Positions 28,172 through 37,108 of a stretch of 64,000 bases of DNA are shown here, in pieces. The stretch's first letter is position 1, and each line of letters opens with the position of its first letter. Position numbers and translations under genes: made by a program. Below the pieces are notes generated by a model. It saw only the letters and a list, made by a program, of their open reading frames with translations. It ran no database searches and was not told the DNA's origin. The DNA is from Ereboglobus luteus (lineage in GTDB: Bacteria > Verrucomicrobiota > Verrucomicrobiia > Opitutales > Opitutaceae), in contig NZ_CP023004.1 in assembly GCF_003096195.1 (NCBI RefSeq), positions 1,034,501-1,098,500 on the forward strand. The letters are read 5' to 3'.

Positions 28172-28203
28172 TTTGAAAATAGGAAGGCGGCGGAATCGCG
28201 GGT

Positions 28204-28647
28204 TTATTGCTGGGACTCCGGCGTTTTGTCGGGCTGCTTGAGCGCCTCGAGGGCGGCGTGCCAGGCGAGCGTGGCGCATTTTATGCGCGCGGGGAAGGCG
28301 TGCACTCCCGCAAACGCGGCCAGCTCGGAAAACTCCTCGGGGGCGTTGCCGGTTTTCACGATTTCGGCGAACTCGTTAAACGTCGTCTCCGCGTCGGCGG
28401 CGGTTTTGCCCTTGAGCTGCGTGGTCATGAGCGAGGCCGACGCCTGCGAAATCGCGCAGCCGGAACCCTCGAAAGTGATCTCGCCGATATGGTCCGCGTC
28501 CATGCGCACATACACCGTGCACTGGTCGCCGCAAGTCGGGTTGTCGCCCGTGGCGACGCGCGTGGCGGTGGGCAGCTTGCGGCGGTTGCGCGGGCGCTTG
28601 TTGTGATCGAGGATGACCGATTGGTAGAGATCGTTGAGTTCGCTCAT
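28204..28647 (-). CDS. sufU: SufU-type sulfurtransferase / scaffold
   Basis: A 147-residue zinc-dependent sulfur acceptor that takes persulfide from SufS. The three ligand Cys are in DNPTCGDQC, GSGCAIS and RIKCATLAW, and the insertion before the last Cys (AFAGVHAFPARIKC) is the feature that separates SufU from IscU. SufU is best known in Firmicutes. The ATG at 28647 begins MSELNDLYQSVILDHN, the usual SufU start. It is the first gene of the sufU-sufS pair and is divergent from the large autotransporter gene. Confidence 0.94.
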   Translation of the reverse strand: MSELNDLYQSVILDHNKRPRNRRKLPTATRVATGDNPTCGDQCTVYVRMDADHIGEITFEGSGCAISQASASLMTTQLKGKTAADAETTFNEFAEIVKTGNAPEEFSELAAFAGVHAFPARIKCATLAWHAALEALKQPDKTPESQQ

Positions 28648-28807
28648 GGCGGAAGAAAGAAACCAGTATGGGAAAAAACCTCCGCGTAGCAATAGCGTGA
28701 AAATTGCGCAAGCAGCCAAAAAAACTTGGGCTTGCCGCTGTCCGAGTATCAACGTAATCAGTGTATCAACACAGCCCCGCGTTCAGCAAACCCCGCCACC
28801 CCTCGAC

Positions 28808-31800
28808 ATGCCCGCAACACCCCGACCCTTAGCGGTTTTTATTTGCGCGTTCGCATTCGGCACACTTCGCGCCGACCCGATCCTTATAACAACCGGCACA
28901 ACAATCGACCCCGCGCCACTCACACTCAACGCCACCGGCACCACATCCTACCTCATCGCCGACGGCGCGACGCTCGCATTCGCCAACGGCCTTGGCGCAA
29001 GCGGCACCGACGGCGGTGTGTTCGCATACAACGGCTCCGCGTCGGGCGTGGCGCTCAACTTCGCGCCCGACCCAACCGCCGTCGCCGGCAACGGCGCGAC
29101 ACTTTTTCAACACAACACCGCCAATAAACACGGCGGCGCCATCGGCATCACCAACAGCCGCGTCCTCCTCACACTCGTCAACGTCACCTTCGAGCTCAAT
29201 TCCACCGGCTCTGGCAATGGCGGCGCACTCATCACAAACGGCACTTCGCGCATTCATAACGCCGTTTTTGCTTCCAACACCGCGGGCGCGAGCGGAGGCG
29301 CGTTTTACGGCACCGGTTACGCTACCATCACACAGAGTCATTTCGACGGCAATCGTGCCGCGACACACGGCGGCGCGGTTCACCGAAGCGGCAACACACT
29401 CATCCTCACCGGCGGCACATTCTCGAACAACACCGCCGGAACCAATGGCGGCGCCATTTACAACACCGGCGCAAACACCAGTTCCTTTTTGACGGATGTT
29501 GTGTTTGCGGACAATTCGGCCAGCGCCGGTGGCGCGCTCTTTGCCAACAGCGGCACGGTCATGGTCGAGCGCGCGCAATTCAAGGGCAACGTCGCGGCCT
29601 CGTCGCACGGCGGCGCGATCAACGCCAGCACCGCCGCCTCGGTGGTGCTCACCGACGTCATCTTCGCGAACAACACCGCCGCCGGCAACGGCGGAGCGAT
29701 CTTCACAAATCGCGGCACGCTCACAATCCGCGCCACCACCTCCGCCACCAGCACCGGAAACAAATCCTCCGGCACCACCGGCGCAAGCGGCGGCTTTCTC
29801 TACATCACCGGCACCAACGCCATCGTGAACTTCGACATCACCGGCGCGGACACGCGCTACATCATCGGTGATGCAAATGCCGCAGACCGCACACTCGACA
29901 CCATTGCCGACGGCGGCTCAAGCGGCGCGGCCATCGGCCATGTTATCAACAAAACCGGCGACGGCACACTTGTCCTCAACGCTGACAACTCCAACTACCG
30001 AAGCGCAATCAACATCACCGGTGGCGCGCTCCTCCTCGGTAATTCCGAAGCGAAACTCAACGCCGCAACCCACACCGTCAGCGGCGGCGCGCTCGGCGGT
30101 ATAGGCACGCTCTCGGGCTCCGTCGCATTTCTCGCAACATCCACGCTGTTCGTCGATGATGGCCTTCTCAACATCGTCACCACAGCGACAACCGGCGTCA
30201 CTCTCGGCAACGGCGCGTCAATCGGCGACTCTGGCACACTCGCACTCACCGGCGAAAACAACTCGCTCAATCTTGCCGCCGGCACCATCGCCGCGACCGT
30301 TGGCGCGGGAAAAACGCTCACCATCGCCGCCGCTCTTAACGGCGACGGCGCGCTCGAAAAACGCGACGCGGGCACTCTCCTTCTTGCGAACACCGACAGC
30401 ACCTTCTCCGGCGGTGTCACGCTTGCCGGAGGCACGCTCGCCATTACCCGCGCCGCGCAACTCGGCGCGACCACAAACGAAATCCGCTTCACCTCCACGA
30501 GTGGGGCCGCACTCCGCATCGACGCGGACGACCAGATTGTGGCAAACGCCATCACGCTCGCGCCGGCCGCCTCGGGCATCATCGATACGCGGGCAAACAC
30601 GCTCGCGTTTTCCGGCGCGCTCTCCTCCGCCGCCGACGCCACACTCACAAAAACCGGCGCGGGCACGCTCATCTTTCTCGATGCCGACGCCACCGCCTTT
30701 CACGGCACGCTCCGCATCGCTCAAGGCGCCATGCGGCTCGCCACCGTCGCCGGCTCCAACTCGCCTGCCACGCTTACGATCGGCGGCGCGCTCGCGCTCG
30801 AAAACGCCACGCTCGCGTTCACTCTTTACGACGGCGTCGCGTCCGACGGTTATCTCGAATCCGACCGCATCCTTGCTGCGTCACTCACCGCCACCGGTGC
30901 CAACACAATCGACATCCGCGGCCGCATTCAAACCGGCGTTTACAACCTCGGCAACCTCGCCGCGCTCGCATCCGCCGCCATAATCACCGTCGATGGCGCG
31001 GAGCAACTCGACGACTTTCGCCGCAAAGCCACGCTCAAAACCAGCGGCAGCCTCCTTCTCGTCGAAACGAAAGTGGACATGTCGCGCTCGCTCGCATGGA
31101 CGGGCGGCACCGGCGCGACCGCAAATCTCTGGACGGGCGCGCATGCCGGCCAATGGACTGACACGGGCACGGTAACGCGTTTCGCCGACGGCGACAGCGT
31201 CACATTTCAAAACACCGTGGCGACGATCGACATTCCAACCGCCGTCATTGTTTCCGATATCATTGTCTCGGGAAGCGCTACGACAACCTTCACCGGCGAC
31301 ACCATCACCGCCGACGCGGCGAGTGTCGTCACGGGCACGCTCACGGGTGCGACCGGACGCCTTCACAAAACCGGAGCGGGCACGCTCGCTTTCGAAAATG
31401 TCGCCAACACATTTCACGGCGGTATCACGCTTGAGGACGGCGCAATCGCATTCAACCATTCCGGACAACTCAACACTCCCATCATCACCATCACCGGCAA
31501 CGGCACCCTCTCGCTCAACGCATCCGCCGAGACGGAACTCGCCACGCCAATCACAATCGCCCCCGGAAAAACCGCCGCCATCGAAACCGCGGACGGCGGC
31601 ACGCTCATCATTCGAAACACAATCACCGGTTCCGGTGCGCTCACAAAAGCCGGCCCCGGCACGCTCACGCTCGCCGCGCCCGCCGATTACAAAGGGCACA
31701 CGCTCATTCAATCCGGCACACTCCGAACCGCCGCCGCAAATGTCCTGCCGCACGCCTCGCAATTCACCCTCCAATCCAGCGCCACGCTTGATCTCGACGG

Positions 31801-33103
31801 GCACGACCAAGTCATTTTCGCGCTCATCAACAACGGCAGCATCAAGCTCGGCGCCGCACGCCTCGCCATCACCGGAAACTACGAGGCGTCCGCACGTGCC
31901 AGCCTCCACCTCGCCCTTGTCCTAAGTGACACCGCCGCCCCGCAATTCGGCGCACTTGCCATCGGCGGCCCCGCCTCCGGGCAAACCGCCGTTCGTATTC
32001 AATTAACGGATACACGCGCGCGGGCCTCCACCGCCCCGCTGCCCGACGGCGTGCCCGCGCTCATCACAACATCCGCCGCCAGCCCCGGCGGCGCCTTTGC
32101 CCTCGCGGACAACCAGCGCCTCGTTGTCGGCGCATACGATTACCTGCTTCTTCCCGACAACGCCGCCGCCGCCCGCGAATGGCGTCTTGTGCTTGATAAC
32201 TTTTCGCCCGAGATCCCCGCCGTCGCCGGCACGGACGCCATCGCGCTGCAATCCGGACGCGCCGCCTTCGACACGCTCCTCGCGCGCCTCGACAACCTGC
32301 GCGTTTCCGGCAATCCCCGCGCCCGCAACGCCGACCTTTGGGCCGACATCGCCTACCGTCGGGACCGCGCCAACCAAACCGTTTACACAGGCGCGTCCAT
32401 TGCGATCGCCGGTTTGCAGGCCGGCGCGGGACTCGTCCGCAAAACCGGACGCCGCACGTTCAGGCTGGGACTTTTTGCCGATCTCCTCGAAGCCGAAATG
32501 GACGTCTCGCGCGGCACAAAGACCGACACCGAGATTCGCGGTGCCGGCCTCTACGCGACACTCGACGGACAGGTCTGGAACGCCGCCATCATCGTGCGCG
32601 GAGCCAAGGCCAGTTACGACATCAGCGTTCCCGACGCCGCCACTTTTTCGACCGATGGCGGCGACTTTGGCGCGACCATTCAAATCGGCCGTGTTTTCGA
32701 CACAAAGTCCGGCTGGCGCATCGAGCCGCTCGCCGCCTTCGCGCACCAGCGACACAGCATCGACGACACAACCGACCGCTTCGGGCGCATGTATGAAGTT
32801 GCCGATTTCACGGGCCTGACCGCGCGCCTTGCCGTTGCCTTTGATCGCGCATGGCCGCTCAAGCGCGGGCACCTGATTCCGCGCGTCCGTCTCAGCGCCC
32901 TGCACGAATTCGACGGGGAAAGCCGGATGACCATTGCCGGGGACTCAATCAAAACCGATTTTGGCGGCTTGGGCGCCGAGCTTGACGCCGGCCTGATTTG
33001 GCGCGGCGGCGGACGCTGGGCAATTTCCGCCTCCGTCGCCGCACGAACCGGCGGCAAATTCGACGGCTACACGCTGCGCCTCGGAGCGGACTGCGCGTGG
33101 TGA
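28808..33103 (+). CDS. Large autotransporter with Pmp-type repeats
   Basis: A 1431-residue outer-membrane autotransporter. It starts with a signal peptide (PLAVFICAFAFGTLRAD). Residues about 98-330 hold a Chlamydia Pmp-like repeat block: alternating FxxN motifs (FELN, FASN, FDGN, FSNN, FADN, FKGN, FANN) and GGA[I/L/V/F] motifs. Residues about 360-1130 carry passenger-associated repeats of the DGTLVL/AGTLLL kind, giving a beta-helix. The last 260 residues form a beta-barrel ending in W. Its role is probably adhesion or surface display; this is inferred from architecture. The ATG at 28808 is used because it gives the signal peptide. The gene is divergent from sufU. Confidence 0.88.
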   Translation: MPATPRPLAVFICAFAFGTLRADPILITTGTTIDPAPLTLNATGTTSYLIADGATLAFANGLGASGTDGGVFAYNGSASGVALNFAPDPTAVAGNGATLFQHNTANKHGGAIGITNSRVLLTLVNVTFELNSTGSGNGGALITNGTSRIHNAVFASNTAGASGGAFYGTGYATITQSHFDGNRAATHGGAVHRSGNTLILTGGTFSNNTAGTNGGAIYNTGANTSSFLTDVVFADNSASAGGALFANSGTVMVERAQFKGNVAASSHGGAINASTAASVVLTDVIFANNTAAGNGGAIFTNRGTLTIRATTSATSTGNKSSGTTGASGGFLYITGTNAIVNFDITGADTRYIIGDANAADRTLDTIADGGSSGAAIGHVINKTGDGTLVLNADNSNYRSAINITGGALLLGNSEAKLNAATHTVSGGALGGIGTLSGSVAFLATSTLFVDDGLLNIVTTATTGVTLGNGASIGDSGTLALTGENNSLNLAAGTIAATVGAGKTLTIAAALNGDGALEKRDAGTLLLANTDSTFSGGVTLAGGTLAITRAAQLGATTNEIRFTSTSGAALRIDADDQIVANAITLAPAASGIIDTRANTLAFSGALSSAADATLTKTGAGTLIFLDADATAFHGTLRIAQGAMRLATVAGSNSPATLTIGGALALENATLAFTLYDGVASDGYLESDRILAASLTATGANTIDIRGRIQTGVYNLGNLAALASAAIITVDGAEQLDDFRRKATLKTSGSLLLVETKVDMSRSLAWTGGTGATANLWTGAHAGQWTDTGTVTRFADGDSVTFQNTVATIDIPTAVIVSDIIVSGSATTTFTGDTITADAASVVTGTLTGATGRLHKTGAGTLAFENVANTFHGGITLEDGAIAFNHSGQLNTPIITITGNGTLSLNASAETELATPITIAPGKTAAIETADGGTLIIRNTITGSGALTKAGPGTLTLAAPADYKGHTLIQSGTLRTAAANVLPHASQFTLQSSATLDLDGHDQVIFALINNGSIKLGAARLAITGNYEASARASLHLALVLSDTAAPQFGALAIGGPASGQTAVRIQLTDTRARASTAPLPDGVPALITTSAASPGGAFALADNQRLVVGAYDYLLLPDNAAAAREWRLVLDNFSPEIPAVAGTDAIALQSGRAAFDTLLARLDNLRVSGNPRARNADLWADIAYRRDRANQTVYTGASIAIAGLQAGAGLVRKTGRRTFRLGLFADLLEAEMDVSRGTKTDTEIRGAGLYATLDGQVWNAAIIVRGAKASYDISVPDAATFSTDGGDFGATIQIGRVFDTKSGWRIEPLAAFAHQRHSIDDTTDRFGRMYEVADFTGLTARLAVAFDRAWPLKRGHLIPRVRLSALHEFDGESRMTIAGDSIKTDFGGLGAELDAGLIWRGGGRWAISASVAARTGGKFDGYTLRLGADCAW

Positions 33104-33104
33104 T

Positions 33105-33124
33105 TAATAATTATATAATTATTA
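33105..33124. terminator. A+T-rich perfect palindrome, possible bidirectional terminator
   Basis: TAATAATTATATAATTATTA is a perfect 20-base palindrome followed by a T run, between the autotransporter stop and the convergent pilD stop. The stem is weak, so function is uncertain. Confidence 0.35.
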
Positions 33125-33184
33125 TTTTTATACAATTTTCGAGCACCCGCCGCGACAAACCGGAAATCCGTTTATATTATAATA

Positions 33185-34096
33185 TTACTTCCAGATAATC
33201 GCGTTTATACTGGAAAGCACCGGGTCAATCCATTTGTGAACAAGAAGAAAATAAACAAGCCCGCCCGCGGCGAGCATCGGGCCGAAGGGAATGTGGGAAT
33301 GCCTGTTCAGCTCGTCCTCCTTTTCGGGGGACTCGAGCGACTTTACGCGGATTTTCTTCGAGGCGACCGCATTCCACGCGAAGACCAGCGCCACACAAAG
33401 CAGGCCCAGGAACGCCCCGCCAAAAATTGAAAAAACCGCCCCCTGCCATCCGCAAAACGCGCCGATGCCGCCGACCAGCAGCACGTCGCCGAAGCCCATG
33501 GCCTCTTTCTTGAGCAGCGCCTCCGCGACGAGGGCGATCCACAGAATCACCGCCGAGCCAATCAACAGGCCTTGCAGGCTGAGGAGCCCGGAGCGCAAGG
33601 CGGCGACAGCAAAAATCTCGTGCGACTGGCCGTGCAACGACGGCACGAGACAGGAGAGTATTATCCCCGCGATGCCCAACCCTATGGTGAACACGGAGGG
33701 CAGCTCAAAATGGTCGATGTCGATAAACGCCCCGCATATCAGAAAACTCACCATAAGCATGCCGCATAGCGCCTTGAGCGGTGGAAACAAAAGCCAGCAG
33801 GCGAGAAAAAGCGCGGCCGTGAGCAATTCGACAAAGGGATAACGCGGCGAAACACGGGCCCCGCAACAGCGCGCGCGGCCGCGCAGGATCAACCAGCCGA
33901 GAATCGGAATGTTGTCATGCCATGCGATCGGTTTGCCGCAGGCGCAATGCGAGCCGGGCCGCACGACCGACTTGCCGGCGGGAACGCGGTAGATGCACAC
34001 GTTGAGAAAACTTCCGATGCATGCGCCCACCAAAAACACCAGCGCCGGCGAAAGCCACGGCAGCAGGGTGAAGAGGGATTCATTGTCCAAGTGCAT
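33185..34096 (-). CDS. pilD: Type IV prepilin peptidase / methyltransferase
   Basis: Cleaves prepilin and pseudopilin leaders at the inner membrane and methylates the new N-terminus. The 303-residue protein has about eight membrane segments, the N-terminal catalytic/zinc region with two Cys pairs (HCACGKP and RCCGARVSP), and the two active-site Asp of family A24: IDIDHFELP and GFGDVLLVGG. A variable, hydrophilic insert precedes the last helix. No pilin genes are next to it. The ATG at 34096 begins MHLDNESLF; an ATG at 34083 is out of frame. Confidence 0.92.
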   Translation of the reverse strand: MHLDNESLFTLLPWLSPALVFLVGACIGSFLNVCIYRVPAGKSVVRPGSHCACGKPIAWHDNIPILGWLILRGRARCCGARVSPRYPFVELLTAALFLACWLLFPPLKALCGMLMVSFLICGAFIDIDHFELPSVFTIGLGIAGIILSCLVPSLHGQSHEIFAVAALRSGLLSLQGLLIGSAVILWIALVAEALLKKEAMGFGDVLLVGGIGAFCGWQGAVFSIFGGAFLGLLCVALVFAWNAVASKKIRVKSLESPEKEDELNRHSHIPFGPMLAAGGLVYFLLVHKWIDPVLSSINAIIWK

Positions 34097-34351
34097 TAAA
34101 TTGGTTGGATTGTTATTAATAATTATACTTCACACCGAATGAATGTTGTCAATATGCGCAACTCGCTTTGTTGGCGCATAAAGATTATTATTAAGGTGTT
34201 TAAAGTTGACAGAAAATTGGTGAAATCTGGAATGCCTCGCGTGTTCCCTGCAATGCTAATCCATGCGATTATTTGCGCAAAAATCCCCAAAAAACAGAAC
34301 TAATATTTTATAGCGCGGTCAGAGAGCCAAGCGTTTTTTATATTTTGCCCT

Positions 34352-34834
34352 ATGTTCATCATAAAAACCCAAAACGGAACGGATTCCCCTCCACTCACAC
34401 CCATCGAAATTCGAACAATGATAAAAAGCGGCACCGTGCGACCCGACGCCCTGGCGCGCAGGGACACGGACGGCGGATGGGGCAAACTTTATTCGTTCCC
34501 TGAATTTTTCACAGTGGTGCCGGGCAATGTGCCGCCGCCGCCGGGCTCCTACTCGAAGTCGCCCTTCGAGAAAAAAACGCTCAGGCAAATTCAAGAGAGT
34601 GACGACGTCTTCATGTATGCGGACGAGGATGGAAATGTGTTCGGCCCGCACAATGTCAGCGAGTTGAAATACATGCTGCGGAATAGCATGATCACGCACC
34701 GCACACGCGTCAACCGGGGCGGTAATAGCGCATGGCGCGAGTTGGGGGCGCAGCCGGAATTTTTCGGCTTTCCAGTGCCCAAGTCCAATCCGCCCGCCAC
34801 AAGCTATTCGCGTCCGGCATTCGCGAGCGAGTGA
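34352..34834 (+). CDS. Protein with two GYF_2-like domains
   Basis: A 160-residue soluble protein with two similar units. The C-terminal unit reads YADEDGNVFGPHNVSELKYM followed by a conserved Trp-containing strand (AWREL), the pattern of GYF_2 domains, which bind proline-rich or other peptides. The N-terminal unit (residues 2-50) is a weaker copy ending FPEFF. A Pro/Gly-rich linker separates them. The function is unknown. It is convergent with sufT and follows an A+T-rich 255-base gap (34097-34351) in which I see no gene or clear signal. Confidence 0.65.
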   Translation: MFIIKTQNGTDSPPLTPIEIRTMIKSGTVRPDALARRDTDGGWGKLYSFPEFFTVVPGNVPPPPGSYSKSPFEKKTLRQIQESDDVFMYADEDGNVFGPHNVSELKYMLRNSMITHRTRVNRGGNSAWRELGAQPEFFGFPVPKSNPPATSYSRPAFASE

Positions 34835-34911
34835 GCGAACCCCGGGGCCCGCCCTCGCGCGGGTATTGCGCAATTCGGATTACTGTCCGGACAGACAAAA
34901 GTCTTCCGCGG

Positions 34912-35481
34912 TCAGATGAGGCCTAGCTTCATTTTGCCTTCCTCGCTGATCATGGACTGGTTCCAGGGCGGCTCCCAGGTGATGCGGACTTCGGCGTCGC
35001 TCACGCCGGGGACGAGGAGGATTTTGCTTTTGGCGTCCTCCGCAATCGCCGGCCCCATGCCGCAACCGGGAGCGGTGAGCGTGATGGCGACACTAACTTT
35101 GTAGGCGGGAGGCGCGTCGGGGACGGCATCGGCGGCGGGGTCGATTTTTTCGACGTCCATCGTGTAAACGAGGCCGAGGTCGACGATGTTCACCGGGATT
35201 TCCGGGTCGTAAACTTTTTTGAGCTGGTCCCAGATCGCCTCGGGGTTGGGCGCGCCGCCCTCGAGCGTTTCTGTATGCACGCGATGGTCGGCGACGGATT
35301 CGCCAATCGCGTCGCCGTCGGCTCCGTCGATGCGGTAGAGGCCGAAATCGGTTTGCACGGTGAAGCTGCCGCCCAGCGTTTGGTGCAGGAAAATTTTCGT
35401 GCCGGCGGCGAGGGTTTGCTTGTCCCCGCTGGGGATTTGGGTGGCGGTGATGTCGCGGCTGAGGGTGCGTTCTTTGGACAT
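34912..35481 (-). CDS. sufT: Fe-S cluster assembly factor SufT
   Basis: A 189-residue protein of the DUF59/MIP18 family, which aids maturation of Fe-S proteins. The N-terminal half is the extra domain typical of SufT, with GTKIFLHQTLGGSFTV; the C-terminal half has the DUF59 core YDPEIPVNIVDLGLVY and the conserved Cys in LTAPGCGMGP. It closes the fur-like-sufCBD run, 125 bases after sufD, with copy C of the CCACGGAG hairpin in between. Confidence 0.93.
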   Translation of the reverse strand: MSKERTLSRDITATQIPSGDKQTLAAGTKIFLHQTLGGSFTVQTDFGLYRIDGADGDAIGESVADHRVHTETLEGGAPNPEAIWDQLKKVYDPEIPVNIVDLGLVYTMDVEKIDPAADAVPDAPPAYKVSVAITLTAPGCGMGPAIAEDAKSKILLVPGVSDAEVRITWEPPWNQSMISEEGKMKLGLI

Positions 35482-35508
35482 GGCGGGTGGGTTTGTTGGA
35501 TTTTATTT

Positions 35509-35603
35509 TTAACCACGGAGGACACGGAGAGGCACGAAGATTTTTAGGAAACCCGGGCGTCGCAAGCAACGCCCTCAGTATTCTCCGTGTCCTCCGTGGT
35601 TAA
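35509..35603. repeat. CCACGGAG inverted repeat, gene-less hairpin (copy C)
   Basis: The left arm starts TTAACCACGGAGGACACGGA at 35509, and the right arm ends with TCCTCCGTGGTTAA at 35603. The arms match as inverted copies, and the inner 40 bases are unrelated to copy B. It occupies the gap between sufD and sufT. Confidence 0.85.
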
Positions 35604-35606
35604 TTC

Positions 35607-36893
35607 TTATTTTTTAAATTTGCCTTCGATCATCGCGCGCAGGGCGGTTTGGATTTCCTCGTTTTCGAGTTTGGCAAGGACTTCCTCGAAGAAGCCGGCG
35701 ACGAGGAGTTCGTGGGCGCTCTCCGGATCGATGCCGCGGGATTGGAGGTAGAACTCCTGCTCGGCGGGGATGCGGGCGCTGGTGGCGCCGTGCGTGCAGC
35801 GGACGTCGTTGGCCTGGATTTCGAGGCCGGGGAGGCTGTTCGACTCGGCGTCGTCGCTGAGCATGAGGTTGCGGTTCGACTGGTAGGCGTCGGTTTTTTG
35901 CGCGTCGGGGTCGACGACAATCAGGCCGGAGAAGATTGTCTTCGCGGTGTCGAGGAGCGCGTTTTTGTAGAGGAGGTTTGAGGAGGTGTTGGGCGCCTGG
36001 TGCGTCTGGAGGGTGCGCTGGTCGAATTTTTGCGCGCCGGTGGCGACGGTGAGCGCGAGCATTTCGGAGTGCGCGCCGGGGCCTTGGAGGCGGGAGTGCG
36101 ATTCGTGGCGCGCGAGGCGTCCGCCGAGGTGGACGTTGAGCGAGAGGATGCGCGCGTCACGTTGCGCGACGATGGAGTTGGTTTGGAACGCGAGGGTGTT
36201 CGTTGACCAGGTTTGCGCGCCGATGTAGGTGAGGTGCGCGCCGGGGCCGGCGTGGAGGTCGTTGACGCCGCTGGCGAAGTGGCGGGCCTCGGGTTCGGCG
36301 CTGGCGAAGTATTCGACGAGGGTGGCGCGGGCGTTGTCCTCAAGGATGACGAGCGTGTGCGGATAGACGCTGGTGGCGTCGCCGGCGGCGATGTGCTTGA
36401 GGAGGAGCGGGGTGGCGATGGTGATGCCTTTCGGGACGTAGAGGAGCGCGCCGCTGGTGGTGAGGGCGGTGTTGAGCGCGGTGAATTTTTCGCTGCCGAG
36501 CGCGACGTCGTGTTTTTGCAGGTAGGCCTGGATGTGCTGCGGATATTTTTCGATGGCTTCGTCGAGCGGGCAAAAGATGACGCCCTTGGTGGCGAGGTCG
36601 CCGGGGAGCGGCGCGCGGTGCGCGAGGCGGTTGTTCACGAAGGTGAGCGACGCGGCGTATTTGGTTTTGGTGAATGGCGATAGGGCGGCGACGTTGCCGC
36701 CGTCCATGGGCTGGCCGCCCGCGCCACTTAGGTCGTAGCCGTCGAGGTCGATGGCGGCGACGTCGGAGAAGCGCCAGCGTTCGTCATCGCGAGCCGGGAG
36801 CGGCGTGGTGCTGTAGCGTTCCCATGCGGCGGCTCGGGTTTCCTGCCACCACGCGGGCGCGGCGGCGGTGTTGGTTTGCGGATGAGTGGTCAT
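35607..36893 (-). CDS. sufD: Fe-S cluster assembly protein SufD
   Basis: Partner of SufB and SufC in the SufBC2D scaffold complex. The 428-residue protein has the SufBD beta-helix core in the second half, with HASGVNDLHAGPGAHLTYIG, ESHSRLQGPGAHSEMLAL, FSGLIVVDPDAQKTDAYQ and the ending block CTHGATSARIPAEQEFYLQ with the conserved His. The N-terminal helical part is variable. It lies between sufB and sufT on one strand. Confidence 0.95.
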   Translation of the reverse strand: MTTHPQTNTAAAPAWWQETRAAAWERYSTTPLPARDDERWRFSDVAAIDLDGYDLSGAGGQPMDGGNVAALSPFTKTKYAASLTFVNNRLAHRAPLPGDLATKGVIFCPLDEAIEKYPQHIQAYLQKHDVALGSEKFTALNTALTTSGALLYVPKGITIATPLLLKHIAAGDATSVYPHTLVILEDNARATLVEYFASAEPEARHFASGVNDLHAGPGAHLTYIGAQTWSTNTLAFQTNSIVAQRDARILSLNVHLGGRLARHESHSRLQGPGAHSEMLALTVATGAQKFDQRTLQTHQAPNTSSNLLYKNALLDTAKTIFSGLIVVDPDAQKTDAYQSNRNLMLSDDAESNSLPGLEIQANDVRCTHGATSARIPAEQEFYLQSRGIDPESAHELLVAGFFEEVLAKLENEEIQTALRAMIEGKFKK

Positions 36894-36944
36894 GTATGCG
36901 TGTGCGTTTTAAATTTTCAAAAATGTGATGCGCGAACGGGCCGC

Positions 36945-37095
36945 GCCGAAGAGTGAAATATGAAGGGTGAAAAGTGTTCCGAGTGAAGTGAGAAGCCTGA
37001 CAAACCGGACTTCGGAGGAGAGGGCGAGGGATGATGTTTGGAAAAGGTATTTGGTTTTTCTTTTACTCTTCACCCTTCACTTTTCACTCTTCGGC
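36945..37095. repeat. Inverted repeat of GAGTGAAAAGTGAAG type
   Basis: The left arm (GCCGAAGAGTGAAATATGAA and onward, from 36945) and the right arm (TTTTACTCTTCACCCTTCAC and onward, 37061-37095) are inverted copies of about 35 bases with a few mismatches, each built of short GTGAA-type units. It fills much of the 215-base gap between sufD and sufB. A single related arm is seen at 53487-53516. Confidence 0.75.
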
Positions 37096-37108
37096 GGCTG
37101 AGCCATGC

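Noticed and set aside
33185-34096. Type IV pilus operon around pilD
   Set aside because: No pilin, assembly ATPase or platform gene lies near; only the peptidase is present.
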